Made by a program: the position numbers and the translations under genes. Positions 16,517-24,662 of a stretch of DNA of 39,488 nucleotides are shown here, piece after piece (the stretch's first letter is position 1; the number at the start of each line of letters is the position of its first letter). Origin of the DNA: Rhizobiales bacterium CCH10-E5 (lineage in GTDB: Bacteria; Pseudomonadota; Alphaproteobacteria; Rhizobiales; Beijerinckiaceae); NCBI GenBank assembly GCA_001556125.1, contig LSIG01000016.1:1-39488 (forward strand). Reading direction: 5' to 3'. The notes beneath the pieces are model-generated. The model did no database searches. It saw nothing but the letters and a program-made list of their open reading frames with translations, and was not told where the DNA came from.

Positions 16517-16546
16517 ATACTACGGCAATGCCGTATTTCGCGGCAA
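16517..16546 (-). promoter_or_regulatory. Putative toxin-antitoxin promoter
   Basis: On the minus strand, TTGCCG (16541-16546) and TAGTAT (16517-16522) are separated by 18 bases, a good sigma70-like pair. The -10 box lies only 6 bases from the toxin ATG, so transcription would begin at or just inside the annotated start, giving a leaderless message or favouring the internal ATG. Confidence 0.5.
16521..16535. promoter_or_regulatory. Palindromic operator of the toxin-antitoxin module
   Basis: The 15-base perfect palindrome TACGGCA-A-TGCCGTA lies between the putative -35 and -10 boxes and overlaps the -10. This is the expected place for an XRE antitoxin to bind and autoregulate. It starts 11 bases upstream of the toxin ATG. 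Confidence 0.6.
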
Positions 16547-16571
16547 GTGGAATCGCAGAGGGCGGATTGCC

Positions 16572-18119
16572 CTAAGCCCCCGCCTTGCCCTTCGGGGCGT
16601 AGATGTCCTTGTACTGCTCGCGCAGCAGGTTCTTCTGGACCTTGCCCATGGTGTTGCGCGGCAGGTCGTCGACGATGAAGACCTGCTTGGGCAGCTTGAA
16701 CTTGGCGAGGCGCTGTTCGAGCGTCTGCGCGATCGAGGCGGCGGTGATGGTCGCGCCGGGCTTCACCACCACGACGGCGGTGACGCCTTCGCCGAAATCC
16801 GGATGCGGGCAGCCGATCACGGCACTCTCGATCACGCCCGGCATCTCGTCGATCTCGGTCTCGACCTCCTTGGGGTAGACGTTGTAGCCGCCGGTGATGA
16901 TGAGGTCCTTGCCGCGCCCGACGATGTGGACGTAGCCGGCCGCATCGATCTTGCCGAGATCGCCGGTGATGAAGAAGCCGTCCGGCTTGAACTCGGCCGC
17001 GGTTTTCTCGGGGTTGCGCCAGTAGCCCTTGAAGACGTTGGGCCCCTTGACCTCGATCATGCCGATCTCGTCAGCGGCCAGCCCCCTGCCCGTCTCGGGA
17101 TCGACGACGCGGGCGGAGACGCCCGGCAGCGGAAAGCCGACGGTGCCGGCCACCCGCTCGCCCTCGTAGGGGTTGGAGGTGTTCATGTTGGTCTCGGTCA
17201 TGCCGTAGCGCTCGAGGATCGCGTGGCCGGTCCGCTCGCGCCATTCGCGATGCGTCTCGGCCAGAAGAGGCGCCGAGCCGGAGACGAAGAGGCGCATATG
17301 CTTGGTCGCCTCCTTCGTCAGGCGGGCGTCCTGCAGCAACCGGACATAGAAGGTCGGCACGCCCATCATGCAGGTCGCCCGCGGCAGGTGTTTGAACACC
17401 TGGTCGGGGTCGAATTTCGGCAGCAGGATCATCGAGGCGCCGGAGAAGAGCACGCAGTTGGTCGCGACGAACAGGCCGTGCGTATGGAAGATCGGCAGCG
17501 CGTGGAGCAGCACGTCGTCCTTGGTGAAGCGCCAGTAATCGACCAGCGCCAGCGCGTTGGACGCGAGGTTGTCGTGGCTGAGCATCGCGCCCTTGGAGCG
17601 CCCCGTCGTGCCCGAGGTGTAGAGGATCGCGGCGAGATCGTCCGGCCCGCGCGCGATGTCGGCGAACGCGGTCGAAGCGGCGAGCGCCTTGTCGGAGAGC
17701 GAGCCGGCGGAGACGTCGGCCGAGCGCCAGACGCCCAGAGTCTCGAGCTTCGCGCCGGCCTTGTCGGCATAGGGCTTCAGGGCGTCGGCCTTGGCTGGAT
17801 CGCAGACGAAGATGGCGGGCTCGGCGTCGCCGAGGAAATACTCGATCTCGGCCGGGGTGTAGGCCGTGTTGAGCGGCAGGAAGATCGCCCCGGCCCGCAC
17901 GGCTCCGAGATAGAGCATCAGCGCCTCGACGCTCTTTTCGACCTGCACCGCCACCCGGTCACCCGGCTGGACGCCGAGCGCGACGAGCGCGTTGGCGAAG
18001 CGGGCCGAGACGTCGACCATGTCGCCATAGGAGTAGCGCCGACCGTCGTCGAGGAGGGAAAAGGGAGCATCCGGCGCAGGAATGCGCGACCTGACCAGGT
18101 CGAACAGGTGGTTGCCCAT
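16572..18119 (-). CDS. matB: Malonyl-CoA synthetase (malonate-CoA ligase), MatB
   Basis: This 515-residue adenylate-forming enzyme has an AMP-binding P-loop YTSGTTGRSKG (167-177), the A5 region ERYGMTET and the A10 catalytic lysine Lys493 in PRNTMGKVQK. The segment LPIFHTHGLF and the overall length match MatB, which converts malonate, ATP and CoA to malonyl-CoA. The gene for malonyl-CoA decarboxylase lies directly upstream on the same strand, the classical rhizobial mat arrangement. An AGGA precedes the ATG. The genes for a malonate carrier (matC) and GntR regulator (matR) are not seen in the window. Confidence 0.9.
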   Translation of the reverse strand: MGNHLFDLVRSRIPAPDAPFSLLDDGRRYSYGDMVDVSARFANALVALGVQPGDRVAVQVEKSVEALMLYLGAVRAGAIFLPLNTAYTPAEIEYFLGDAEPAIFVCDPAKADALKPYADKAGAKLETLGVWRSADVSAGSLSDKALAASTAFADIARGPDDLAAILYTSGTTGRSKGAMLSHDNLASNALALVDYWRFTKDDVLLHALPIFHTHGLFVATNCVLFSGASMILLPKFDPDQVFKHLPRATCMMGVPTFYVRLLQDARLTKEATKHMRLFVSGSAPLLAETHREWRERTGHAILERYGMTETNMNTSNPYEGERVAGTVGFPLPGVSARVVDPETGRGLAADEIGMIEVKGPNVFKGYWRNPEKTAAEFKPDGFFITGDLGKIDAAGYVHIVGRGKDLIITGGYNVYPKEVETEIDEMPGVIESAVIGCPHPDFGEGVTAVVVVKPGATITAASIAQTLEQRLAKFKLPKQVFIVDDLPRNTMGKVQKNLLREQYKDIYAPKGKAGA

Positions 18120-18202
18120 GATCAGGTCCTTTCAGGCATAGACAGCGCGAGCGGCCCCGCCGGGGCGGAGCGCATTTCCATTGGCGTCAGGCGGATCGCA
18201 GG

Positions 18203-19531
18203 TCAACTCGCGGCCGGCCGGAGCATCTTGCGCACGGCGGAGGAGGCGACCACTGTGTCACGGGTGGCATACGCTTCGTGATTGGTCTCGATGTCGTCGA
18301 GATCGTAGCGGTAGTTCACCATCACGCCATGCGACTCGCGCAGGCCGCGCGCGGAGAGATTGCCGCCGACATTGATGCGTTCCAGCCGCGCGCCGTTGCC
18401 GAGATGGAAACGAGCCACGGGATCGATGACGCGACCGGCGGGTGTCCGCGCCCTCAGCATGTAATGCGCCATCATCTGGCCGAGCAGCTTGTCACGGCGG
18501 GCACGTGTCGCTTCGTCGAGCGAGATCGTCTCCCCGGCCGGGCGGGCGAGTTCCGAGCGCTCCTCATTGGTCAGGGCGAGGTCGCCCGGCGCGGCGACGA
18601 GGCCTTCGAGCCAGCGGGCGAAGCCTGGCACCGGCGACAGGGTGACGAAGGTGTCCAGACCCGGCAGTTCGCGCTTCAGATCCTCGGCAACCTGCTTGAT
18701 CAGGAAATTGCCGAAGGAGATGCCGCGCAGGCCCTCCTGGCAGTTGGAAATCGAATAGAAGACCGCCGTCGTCGCCTCGGCCGCCGGCAGCACCTCGCGG
18801 TCGCCGCTCAGGACCTCGCCGATGCTGCGCGGGATCGCGCGCGTCAGCGCCACTTCGACGAATATCAGCGGCTCGTCGACGAGCTGCGGATGGAAGAAGG
18901 CGAAGCAGCGCCGGTCCCCAGGCTCCAGCCGGCGACGCAGATCGTCCCAGCCCTGGATTTCGTGCACGGCCTCATAGCGGATGATCTTTTCCAGCACATT
19001 GGCCGGCGAGCGCCAGTCGATCCGACGCAGCACCAGGAAGCCGCGGTTGAACCAGGAGCCGAAGAGATGCCGGAAATCGGCATCGACGGTCATCAGGTCG
19101 CGGTCGCTCTCCATCGCCTCGAACAGCGCCTCGCGCATCCGCACCAGGACATGGGTGCCGCCGGGGGCGAGATTCAGCCGCCGCAGCAACTCCTGGCGGC
19201 GCGGCTCGGAGGCGACATGCAGCGCCGAGATCGTGCCCGCTCCGGGCGCTTTCCGGTAGGCTTCGATAGCCCGGTCGAGCCGCTCGTGATCAGGTCCGAA
19301 GCGCTCCTGCAGCATGGCGAAGAAGGCGCGCCGGCCCGGCTTGTCGAGCCGTTCCCAGGCATCGAGCACACCCTGCGCCAAAGCCATGCCCGAGGCCTCT
19401 CCCCGGCCCGAGAGCAGATCCTCGCAGAGCCGGTCGATCGGGCGGTTGCGCTGCGTCATGAAGCGCTCGAAGCCGATCAGGGCCCGACCGCGATCGGCCA
19501 CATTGGTCAGCAATTCGCCGAGAAACGCCAT
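18203..19531 (-). CDS. matA: Malonyl-CoA decarboxylase, MatA
   Basis: This 442-residue enzyme carries hallmark malonyl-CoA decarboxylase segments: HPQLVDEPLIFVEVALT, YSISNCQEGLRGISFGNFLIK, TLSPVPGF, and a C-terminal SHGVMVNYRYDL containing the conserved catalytic His. It decarboxylates malonyl-CoA to acetyl-CoA and CO2, so with MatB it lets the cell use malonate as carbon source. A GGGAGG lies about 11 bases before the ATG. The 83-base gap to matB contains a short G/C-rich palindrome (GCCCCGCCGGGGC), but the two genes are probably still cotranscribed. Confidence 0.92.
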   Translation of the reverse strand: MAFLGELLTNVADRGRALIGFERFMTQRNRPIDRLCEDLLSGRGEASGMALAQGVLDAWERLDKPGRRAFFAMLQERFGPDHERLDRAIEAYRKAPGAGTISALHVASEPRRQELLRRLNLAPGGTHVLVRMREALFEAMESDRDLMTVDADFRHLFGSWFNRGFLVLRRIDWRSPANVLEKIIRYEAVHEIQGWDDLRRRLEPGDRRCFAFFHPQLVDEPLIFVEVALTRAIPRSIGEVLSGDREVLPAAEATTAVFYSISNCQEGLRGISFGNFLIKQVAEDLKRELPGLDTFVTLSPVPGFARWLEGLVAAPGDLALTNEERSELARPAGETISLDEATRARRDKLLGQMMAHYMLRARTPAGRVIDPVARFHLGNGARLERINVGGNLSARGLRESHGVMVNYRYDLDDIETNHEAYATRDTVVASSAVRKMLRPAAS

Positions 19532-19604
19532 GTCGCTGTGGACCTCCCGGCGCCATCATGCCCTGCGGGGCGTAGCGCGCAAGCCCGCCCGCGCCAGTCC
19601 GGAG

Positions 19605-20870
19605 TCAGCGCAGCAGCGCCCAGGCCTTCAGGAAGAAGTCGGGCGCGCCGAAATTGCCGGATTTCAGCGCGATCACCATGTCGCGGCCCTGCGCCACGCG
19701 GGTCCAGGGCACGCCGGGGTCGATCTCCGGGCCGATCTCGAGCAGGCCGATGCCGAGCCCTTGGACGACCGCGCCCGAGGTTTCGCCACCCGCGACCAGC
19801 AGGCGCGAGACACCGCCCTCCGCCAGCAGCGCCGCCGTCTGCGCGAAGGCGTGCTCGACGGTCTCGCCAGCCCGCTCGCGCCCGAGCTTATCCTGGATCG
19901 CCGCGACCTCGGCCGGATCGTCGCTCGAATATAGCAGGAAGGGGGTCTCCGGCGCCTGCGCCAGCGCCCAGGCGGCGAGCTTGCCGGCGTCCTGCTCGCC
20001 CGACACCAGCGCCATCGGATCGACCTTCAGGGCCGGAAAGCCGGCCTCGATCGCCTTGGCGATCTGGCCGCGCGTCGCCGTCGAGCAGCTGCCGGAGATG
20101 ATGCCGGCCCGGCCATTCGGCGCGGCGAGGCTGGCCGCGATCTCGCGCTCCGGCAGCAGGCCGGCGCGGCGGAAGTTCTGCGGCAGGCCCATCGCGATGC
20201 CGGAGCCGCCGGTGAGGAGCTTGTGATCGGCGACCGCCTCGCCCAGCACCATCAGATCGGCATTGGTGAGCGCATCGGTCACGACATAGCGCATGCCCTG
20301 GTCGGCCAGCGCTGCGAAGCGGGCCTTCACCGCCCCGGCTCCGGCCAGAACGGTGGCGTAATCGACCAGCCCGACGGCGCCCTTGGTTTGCGCGCCCATC
20401 AGGCGGATCAGGCTCGAATCCCGCATCGGCGTCAGCGGGTGGTCCTTCATCGAGCTTTCGTGAAGCGGCACCGCGCCGACGAAGAGATAGCCTTGGTAGA
20501 TCGAGCGTCCATTGGCGGGAAAGGCGGGGCAGACGATGGCGAGACCGGCGCCGAGCCGCTGCGCCAGCGCGTCGGCAACGGGGCCGATGTTGCCCTGTGC
20601 GGTCGAATCGAAAGTCGAGCAGTATTTGAACAGGATCTGCCGTGCCCCCGCGGCGAGCAGCGCCTCGCAGGCGGCGAGCGAATCGGCGACAGCCTCGGCG
20701 ACCGGGTTTGTGCGTGACTTCAGCGCGACGACGACGGCATCCGCCTCCGGCAGGGCTTGGCCCGGCCGCGGAACGCCGATCGTCTGCACCGTGCGCATGC
20801 CGCTGCGATTGAGCATCAGCGCCACATCCGTCGCGCCCGTCATGTCGTCGGCGATCACACCCAGCAGCAT
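19605..20870 (-). CDS. otnK: 3-oxo-tetronate kinase-like four-carbon acid sugar kinase (DUF1537)
   Basis: This 421-residue kinase has the N-terminal IADDMTGATDVA motif and the C-terminal Gly-rich SGAVVQGLGIG phosphate-binding region of the DUF1537 family. The stretch FKYCSTFDSTAQGNIGPV is typical of OtnK, which phosphorylates 3-oxo-tetronates so that they can be decarboxylated to dihydroxyacetone phosphate. A GGAGG precedes the ATG. The usual partners (OtnC aldolase, OtnI isomerase, a 2-hydroxy-acid dehydrogenase) are not adjacent, so the pathway is either split or the substrate differs. The next gene on this strand is matA, 73 bases on. Confidence 0.85.
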   Translation of the reverse strand: MLLGVIADDMTGATDVALMLNRSGMRTVQTIGVPRPGQALPEADAVVVALKSRTNPVAEAVADSLAACEALLAAGARQILFKYCSTFDSTAQGNIGPVADALAQRLGAGLAIVCPAFPANGRSIYQGYLFVGAVPLHESSMKDHPLTPMRDSSLIRLMGAQTKGAVGLVDYATVLAGAGAVKARFAALADQGMRYVVTDALTNADLMVLGEAVADHKLLTGGSGIAMGLPQNFRRAGLLPEREIAASLAAPNGRAGIISGSCSTATRGQIAKAIEAGFPALKVDPMALVSGEQDAGKLAAWALAQAPETPFLLYSSDDPAEVAAIQDKLGRERAGETVEHAFAQTAALLAEGGVSRLLVAGGETSGAVVQGLGIGLLEIGPEIDPGVPWTRVAQGRDMVIALKSGNFGAPDFFLKAWALLR

Positions 20871-20998
20871 CGTCGTTCCTCCGTTCGGCTTCGTGCCGGT
20901 CTCGTTGGGTGGTCTTGTAGCGGCCCGCTGCGGTCAAGGCGATCCGGAGCGTGCAGGGGGCACGCATGCGAGCTTTGAAGACCGAAGCTGGCCGCCAA

Positions 20999-21095
20999 AT
21001 TGCATGCAGGCTGCCGCCATAACGGCATGCAATCCAGATGCGGACGCGACGGTGCGGCATCGACGCCGCTTCAAATTTGCATCAGGCTGGTACCA
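20999..21095. promoter_or_regulatory. Candidate operator sites between otnK and the divergent peptide-type importer
   Basis: Two palindromes lie in the 277-base divergent intergenic region 20871-21147. The first has 9-base perfect arms ATTGCATGC (20999-21007) and GCATGCAAT (21025-21033). The second is TGGTACCA (21088-21095), the style of site bound by GntR/FCD regulators. A smaller stem lies at 20949-20965. No regulator gene is nearby, so the assignment is tentative. Confidence 0.35.
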
Positions 21096-21147
21096 ACCGG
21101 AACGATCTTCGACGATCATGACGGCAAACGACAACAGGGGACATCCG

Positions 21148-22653
21148 ATGAAGCTGCTCACCGCCCTGGCCTGCGCCACCGCTCTGACATTCGCGGCCCT
21201 GCCCGCCGTCGCGCAGGCGCCCTCGACCCTGCGGATCGGCCTGCAGGAAGATCCCGACGTGCTCGACCCACACAAGGCGCGCACCTTCGTCGGCCGCATC
21301 GTGTTCAAGGGCCTCTGCGACAAGCTGCTCGACATCACGCCCGACCTCAAGCTGGTGCCGCGCCTCGCGACAGAATGGTCGTTTTCGCCTGACGGCCTGA
21401 CGCTGACGATGAAGCTGCGGACCGACGCGAAGTTTCATGACGGCGACGCTTTCAATGCCGAGGCCGCCAAGGCCAACATCGAGCGCGCACGCACCCTGCC
21501 CGACTCGCTGCGCAAATCGGAACTCGCTTCGGTCGACAGCGTCGAGACACCCGATGCCTCGACGCTCGTGCTCAAACTGAAGCGCCCGGATGCGACGCTG
21601 CTCGCACAGCTCACCGACCGTGCCGGCATGATGCTAGCGCCCAAGAGCCTCGCAGGCGACATCGGCTCGAAGCCGGTCTGTTCGGGACCCTATAAATTCG
21701 TCGAGCGGGTGCAGAACGACCGGATCGTTCTGGAGCGCTTCAAGGAGCATTGGGAAGCGCAGAACTACCATTTCGACCGCGTGATCTACCGCGCGATCCC
21801 CGACACCACGGTGCGCCTCGCCAATCTGCGCTCGGGCGAGCTCGACATGCTGGAGCGTCTGGCGCCGACCGACGTGAAGTCGGCCCGGTCCGACAAGGCG
21901 CTCACCGTCACCAGCATCGCCAATCTCGGCTATCAGGGCATCACCATCAACACCGCCCATGGCGACGCGGCGAAGCAGCCGATGGGGCAGGACAAGCGGG
22001 TCCGCCAGGCGCTCTCGCTCTCGATCGACCGCAAGGTGCTGAGCCAGGTCGTGTTCGAGGGGCTCTATGAGCCCATCGTCCAGCCCTTCAACCCCGGCAA
22101 TCCCTATGTCAGCGCCGATTTCCCGGTGCCGGCGCGCGATGTCGCCAAGGCCAAGGCGCTGCTCAAGGAGGCCGGCCATAGCAAGGTCTCGGTCGAGCTC
22201 TTCGTCACCAACAACCCGGTCGACGCCCAGCTCGGCCAGGTCATTCAGGCCATGGCGGCGGAAGCCGGCATCGACATTCAGATCCGCTCGACGGAATTCG
22301 CCAGCCAGCTTCGCGATCAACAGCAGGGCAAGTTCCAGATGAGCCGCATCGGCTGGTCGGGCCGCATCGATCCGGACGGCAACCTGCACCAGTTCGTCAC
22401 CACCCGCGGCAACCAGAACGACGGGCGCTATTCCAATGCCGAAGTCGACAAGCTGCTCGACGAGGCGCGGACAATCTATGACGTCGCCGAGCGCAAGAAG
22501 CGCTACGACGCCGCACAGAAGTTCCTGCAGGACGAGCTGCCGATCGTCTATCTCTACAACCAGACCGTCTTCTTCGCGCTGCGCTCCAACCTCAGCGGCT
22601 TCGTCACCAATCCGGACGGCATGATCCGGCTGGCGGGGATCAAGCGGTCTTGA
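21148..22653 (+). CDS. Peptide/nickel-type ABC substrate-binding protein (DppA/OppA family 5)
   Basis: This 501-residue periplasmic binding protein has a Sec signal peptide (cleavage near AVA-QA, residue 23). Family 5 motifs are present: LRIGLQEDPDVLDPHKA, LRTDAKFHDGDAFNAEAAKANIER, and KRVRQALSLSIDRKVL. The ATG at 21148 is chosen because AGGGG lies 7 bases upstream and the signal peptide begins there; the frame is open to 20512 only as a shadow of otnK. Two permease genes follow, then a gamma-glutamyltranspeptidase-like gene, so gamma-glutamyl or other short peptides are plausible ligands. No ATPase gene is linked. Confidence 0.88.
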   Translation: MKLLTALACATALTFAALPAVAQAPSTLRIGLQEDPDVLDPHKARTFVGRIVFKGLCDKLLDITPDLKLVPRLATEWSFSPDGLTLTMKLRTDAKFHDGDAFNAEAAKANIERARTLPDSLRKSELASVDSVETPDASTLVLKLKRPDATLLAQLTDRAGMMLAPKSLAGDIGSKPVCSGPYKFVERVQNDRIVLERFKEHWEAQNYHFDRVIYRAIPDTTVRLANLRSGELDMLERLAPTDVKSARSDKALTVTSIANLGYQGITINTAHGDAAKQPMGQDKRVRQALSLSIDRKVLSQVVFEGLYEPIVQPFNPGNPYVSADFPVPARDVAKAKALLKEAGHSKVSVELFVTNNPVDAQLGQVIQAMAAEAGIDIQIRSTEFASQLRDQQQGKFQMSRIGWSGRIDPDGNLHQFVTTRGNQNDGRYSNAEVDKLLDEARTIYDVAERKKRYDAAQKFLQDELPIVYLYNQTVFFALRSNLSGFVTNPDGMIRLAGIKRS

Positions 22654-22684
22654 GGACCTGGTCTTTCGGGAACGCAGACCTGTC

Positions 22685-22713
22685 CCCTTCCCCCCGCTTG
22701 CGGTGGGGAAGGG
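22685..22713. repeat. G/C-rich hairpin between binding protein and permease; probable dispersed repeat
   Basis: The arms CCCTTCCCC (22685-22693) and GGGGAAGGG (22705-22713) enclose an inner CCGC-TT-GCGG stem. The surrounding text (CTTCCCCCCGCTTGCGGTGG, then GGCTAGGGATGGGGG) resembles a repeat common in Rhizobiales genomes. Only one copy is in the window, so its dispersed nature is from general knowledge. It lies between the binding protein stop and the permease, and could stabilise the upstream message. Confidence 0.6.
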
Positions 22714-22719
22714 CTAGGG

Positions 22720-23664
22720 ATGGGGGGCCGCAAAGCCAGAGCCCCGTCGATCGCGATACCGACGCTGTTCCTGGTGTCGCTGTTCGTGTTCGCCCTGCAG
22801 CGTGCGCTGCCGGGCGATCCGTTCCTCGTCATCGCCGGCGAGGAGCGCGATCCGGAGGTGATCGCACGCTTGCGCGCGATCTACCGCATGGACGATCCCG
22901 TCGTGGTGCAGTTCTTCGCCTGGCTCGGCCAGGTGATGCAGGGCGATTTCGGCCGTTCTCTGCGTACCGGCGAGCCCGTGCTCGGGCTGATCCTGCAGAA
23001 GCTGCCGGTGACGCTGCAGCTCGCCATCGCCTCGATCCTCGTCGCCATCGCCATCGGCATTCCCGCCGGTGTGCTGGCGGCGCGGCGCAAGGACACGGTG
23101 GTGGACTACTCGACCAGCGCGCTCGCGCTGTCGGGCTTGTCGATCCCGAATTTCTGGCTCGGGATCATGCTGATCCTGGTCGTGTCGGTGGAGCTGCAGT
23201 GGCTGCCGGCCTCCGGCTACGAACCGTTCTTCAAGAACCCCTGGGGGGCCATCGAGCGCCTGATCATGCCGGCCTTCGTGCTCGGCTCCGGCCTTGCCGC
23301 CTTCCTGATGCGCCACACGCGCTCGGCCATGCTGGAGGTGCTGCGCTCCGACTATGTCCGCACCGCCCGCGCCAAGGGGCTGGACGAGGACGCGGTCGTC
23401 CACCGTCACGCGCTGCGCAATGCGCTGGTGCCGATCATCACCCTGACGACGATCCTGTTCGGTGAATTGCTGGCCGGTGCGGTGCTGACCGAACAGGTCT
23501 TCACCATTCCCGGCTTCGGCAAGCTCATCGTCGATGCGGTGTTCAACCGCGACTATGGCGTCGTGCAGGGCGTGGTGCTGTGCACTGCGATCGGCTTCAT
23601 CCTGATGAACCTCTTGGCGGACGTGCTCTACATCCTGGTCAACCCGCGGCTGAGGGCGCAGTGA
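22720..23664 (+). CDS. Peptide-type ABC permease, DppB family
   Basis: This 314-residue permease has about six membrane helices and an EAA-type loop (ARAKGLDEDAVVHRHALRNA). The usual DppB N-terminus (a short basic stretch, then IPTLFLVSLFVFALQRALPGDP) is present. The first residues, MGGRKARAPS, are unlike the family's normal MLR/MLAF start, and the ATG lies in the trailing GGGATGGGGG of a repeat. No better upstream start was seen. The stop overlaps the next permease start by one base (TGATG), so the two are translationally coupled. Confidence 0.88.
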   Translation: MGGRKARAPSIAIPTLFLVSLFVFALQRALPGDPFLVIAGEERDPEVIARLRAIYRMDDPVVVQFFAWLGQVMQGDFGRSLRTGEPVLGLILQKLPVTLQLAIASILVAIAIGIPAGVLAARRKDTVVDYSTSALALSGLSIPNFWLGIMLILVVSVELQWLPASGYEPFFKNPWGAIERLIMPAFVLGSGLAAFLMRHTRSAMLEVLRSDYVRTARAKGLDEDAVVHRHALRNALVPIITLTTILFGELLAGAVLTEQVFTIPGFGKLIVDAVFNRDYGVVQGVVLCTAIGFILMNLLADVLYILVNPRLRAQ

Positions 23665-24548
23665 TGACGACCGCAGCCACCGACACGCTCGTTACGCCTC
23701 CGGAACTCACCTTGCGGCCGAGGCCCGGGGTGCTGGCGCGCCTCGCCCGCAACCGCTCGGCGCTGATCGGCGGGGCCATCGTGCTCGTCTTCGTGCTGAT
23801 GGCCGTGCTGGCGCCGCTGCTGCCGCTGGCCGATCCGCTGAAATCGAACTTCCTCGCCATCCGCAAGCCGCCCTCCGAACTCTACTGGTTCGGGACGGAC
23901 GAACTCGGACGTGACCAGGTCGCGCGGCTGTTCTTCGGCGCGCAGGCCTCGCTGCTGGCGGGCATCGTCTCGGTCGTGATCGCGCTCGCCATCGGCATTC
24001 CCTTCGGGCTGCTGGCGGGCTGGTATGGCGGCTGGATCGACGCCGCGATCTCGCGCGTCACCGAGGCGATGCTGGCCTGCCCCTTCCTGATCCTGGCGAT
24101 CGCGTTTGCGGCCGTGCTCGGCCCCTCGCTGATCAATGCGATGATCGCGATCGGCCTCTCGGCCGTGCCGGTCTTCGTGCGGCTGGTGCGGGCGCAGGTG
24201 CTGAGCGTCAAGGCCGAGGATTTCGTCGAGGGCGCGAGGGCGGTCGGTGCCCGCGACCTGCGCATTGTGCTGCGCCACATCCTGCCCAACATCCTCTCGC
24301 CGATCGTGGTGCAGTCGACGCTGTTCATGGCGCAGGCGATCATCCTCGAGGCGGCGCTCTCCTTCCTCGGGCTCGGCCAGCAGCCCCCTGCCCCGTCCTG
24401 GGGGCAGATGCTGAACGTCGCCAAGAACTTCATGGAGCAGGCGCCTTGGATGTCGGTGGCGCCGGGCGTCTGCATCTTCCTCGCCGTGCTGGGCTTCAAC
24501 CTGCTCGGCGACGGCCTGCGCGACGTGCTCGACCCGAAGGAGGGATGA
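23664..24548 (+). CDS. Peptide-type ABC permease, DppC family
   Basis: This 294-residue permease has an N-terminal cytoplasmic tail, one helix (about residues 36-58), the SELYWFGTDELGRD motif typical of DppC, and a C-terminal membrane domain with the EAA loop (EGARAVGARDLRIVLRHILPN). The ATG at 23664 overlaps the DppB stop; the frame to 23580 is a shadow. It forms the heterodimeric channel with the preceding gene. The gene after it is not an ATPase but a gamma-glutamyltranspeptidase-like enzyme. Confidence 0.9.
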   Translation: MTTAATDTLVTPPELTLRPRPGVLARLARNRSALIGGAIVLVFVLMAVLAPLLPLADPLKSNFLAIRKPPSELYWFGTDELGRDQVARLFFGAQASLLAGIVSVVIALAIGIPFGLLAGWYGGWIDAAISRVTEAMLACPFLILAIAFAAVLGPSLINAMIAIGLSAVPVFVRLVRAQVLSVKAEDFVEGARAVGARDLRIVLRHILPNILSPIVVQSTLFMAQAIILEAALSFLGLGQQPPAPSWGQMLNVAKNFMEQAPWMSVAPGVCIFLAVLGFNLLGDGLRDVLDPKEG

Positions 24549-24662
24549 GTTGCTCGCACCGCGCCTCCCTCATGCCTGGAACGGCGCAGCCGGGCCCGCC
24601 TTTTCGCCCTAAGCTCGCGTCCGCCTGTTTCGCACCGATTTCGCCTGCACTGGATCCCCCGC

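Noticed and set aside
24570..24610. GGCG/CGCC with TTTT considered as a terminator after the first DppC gene
   Set aside because: The stem is only about four pairs and is broken, so it was not called.
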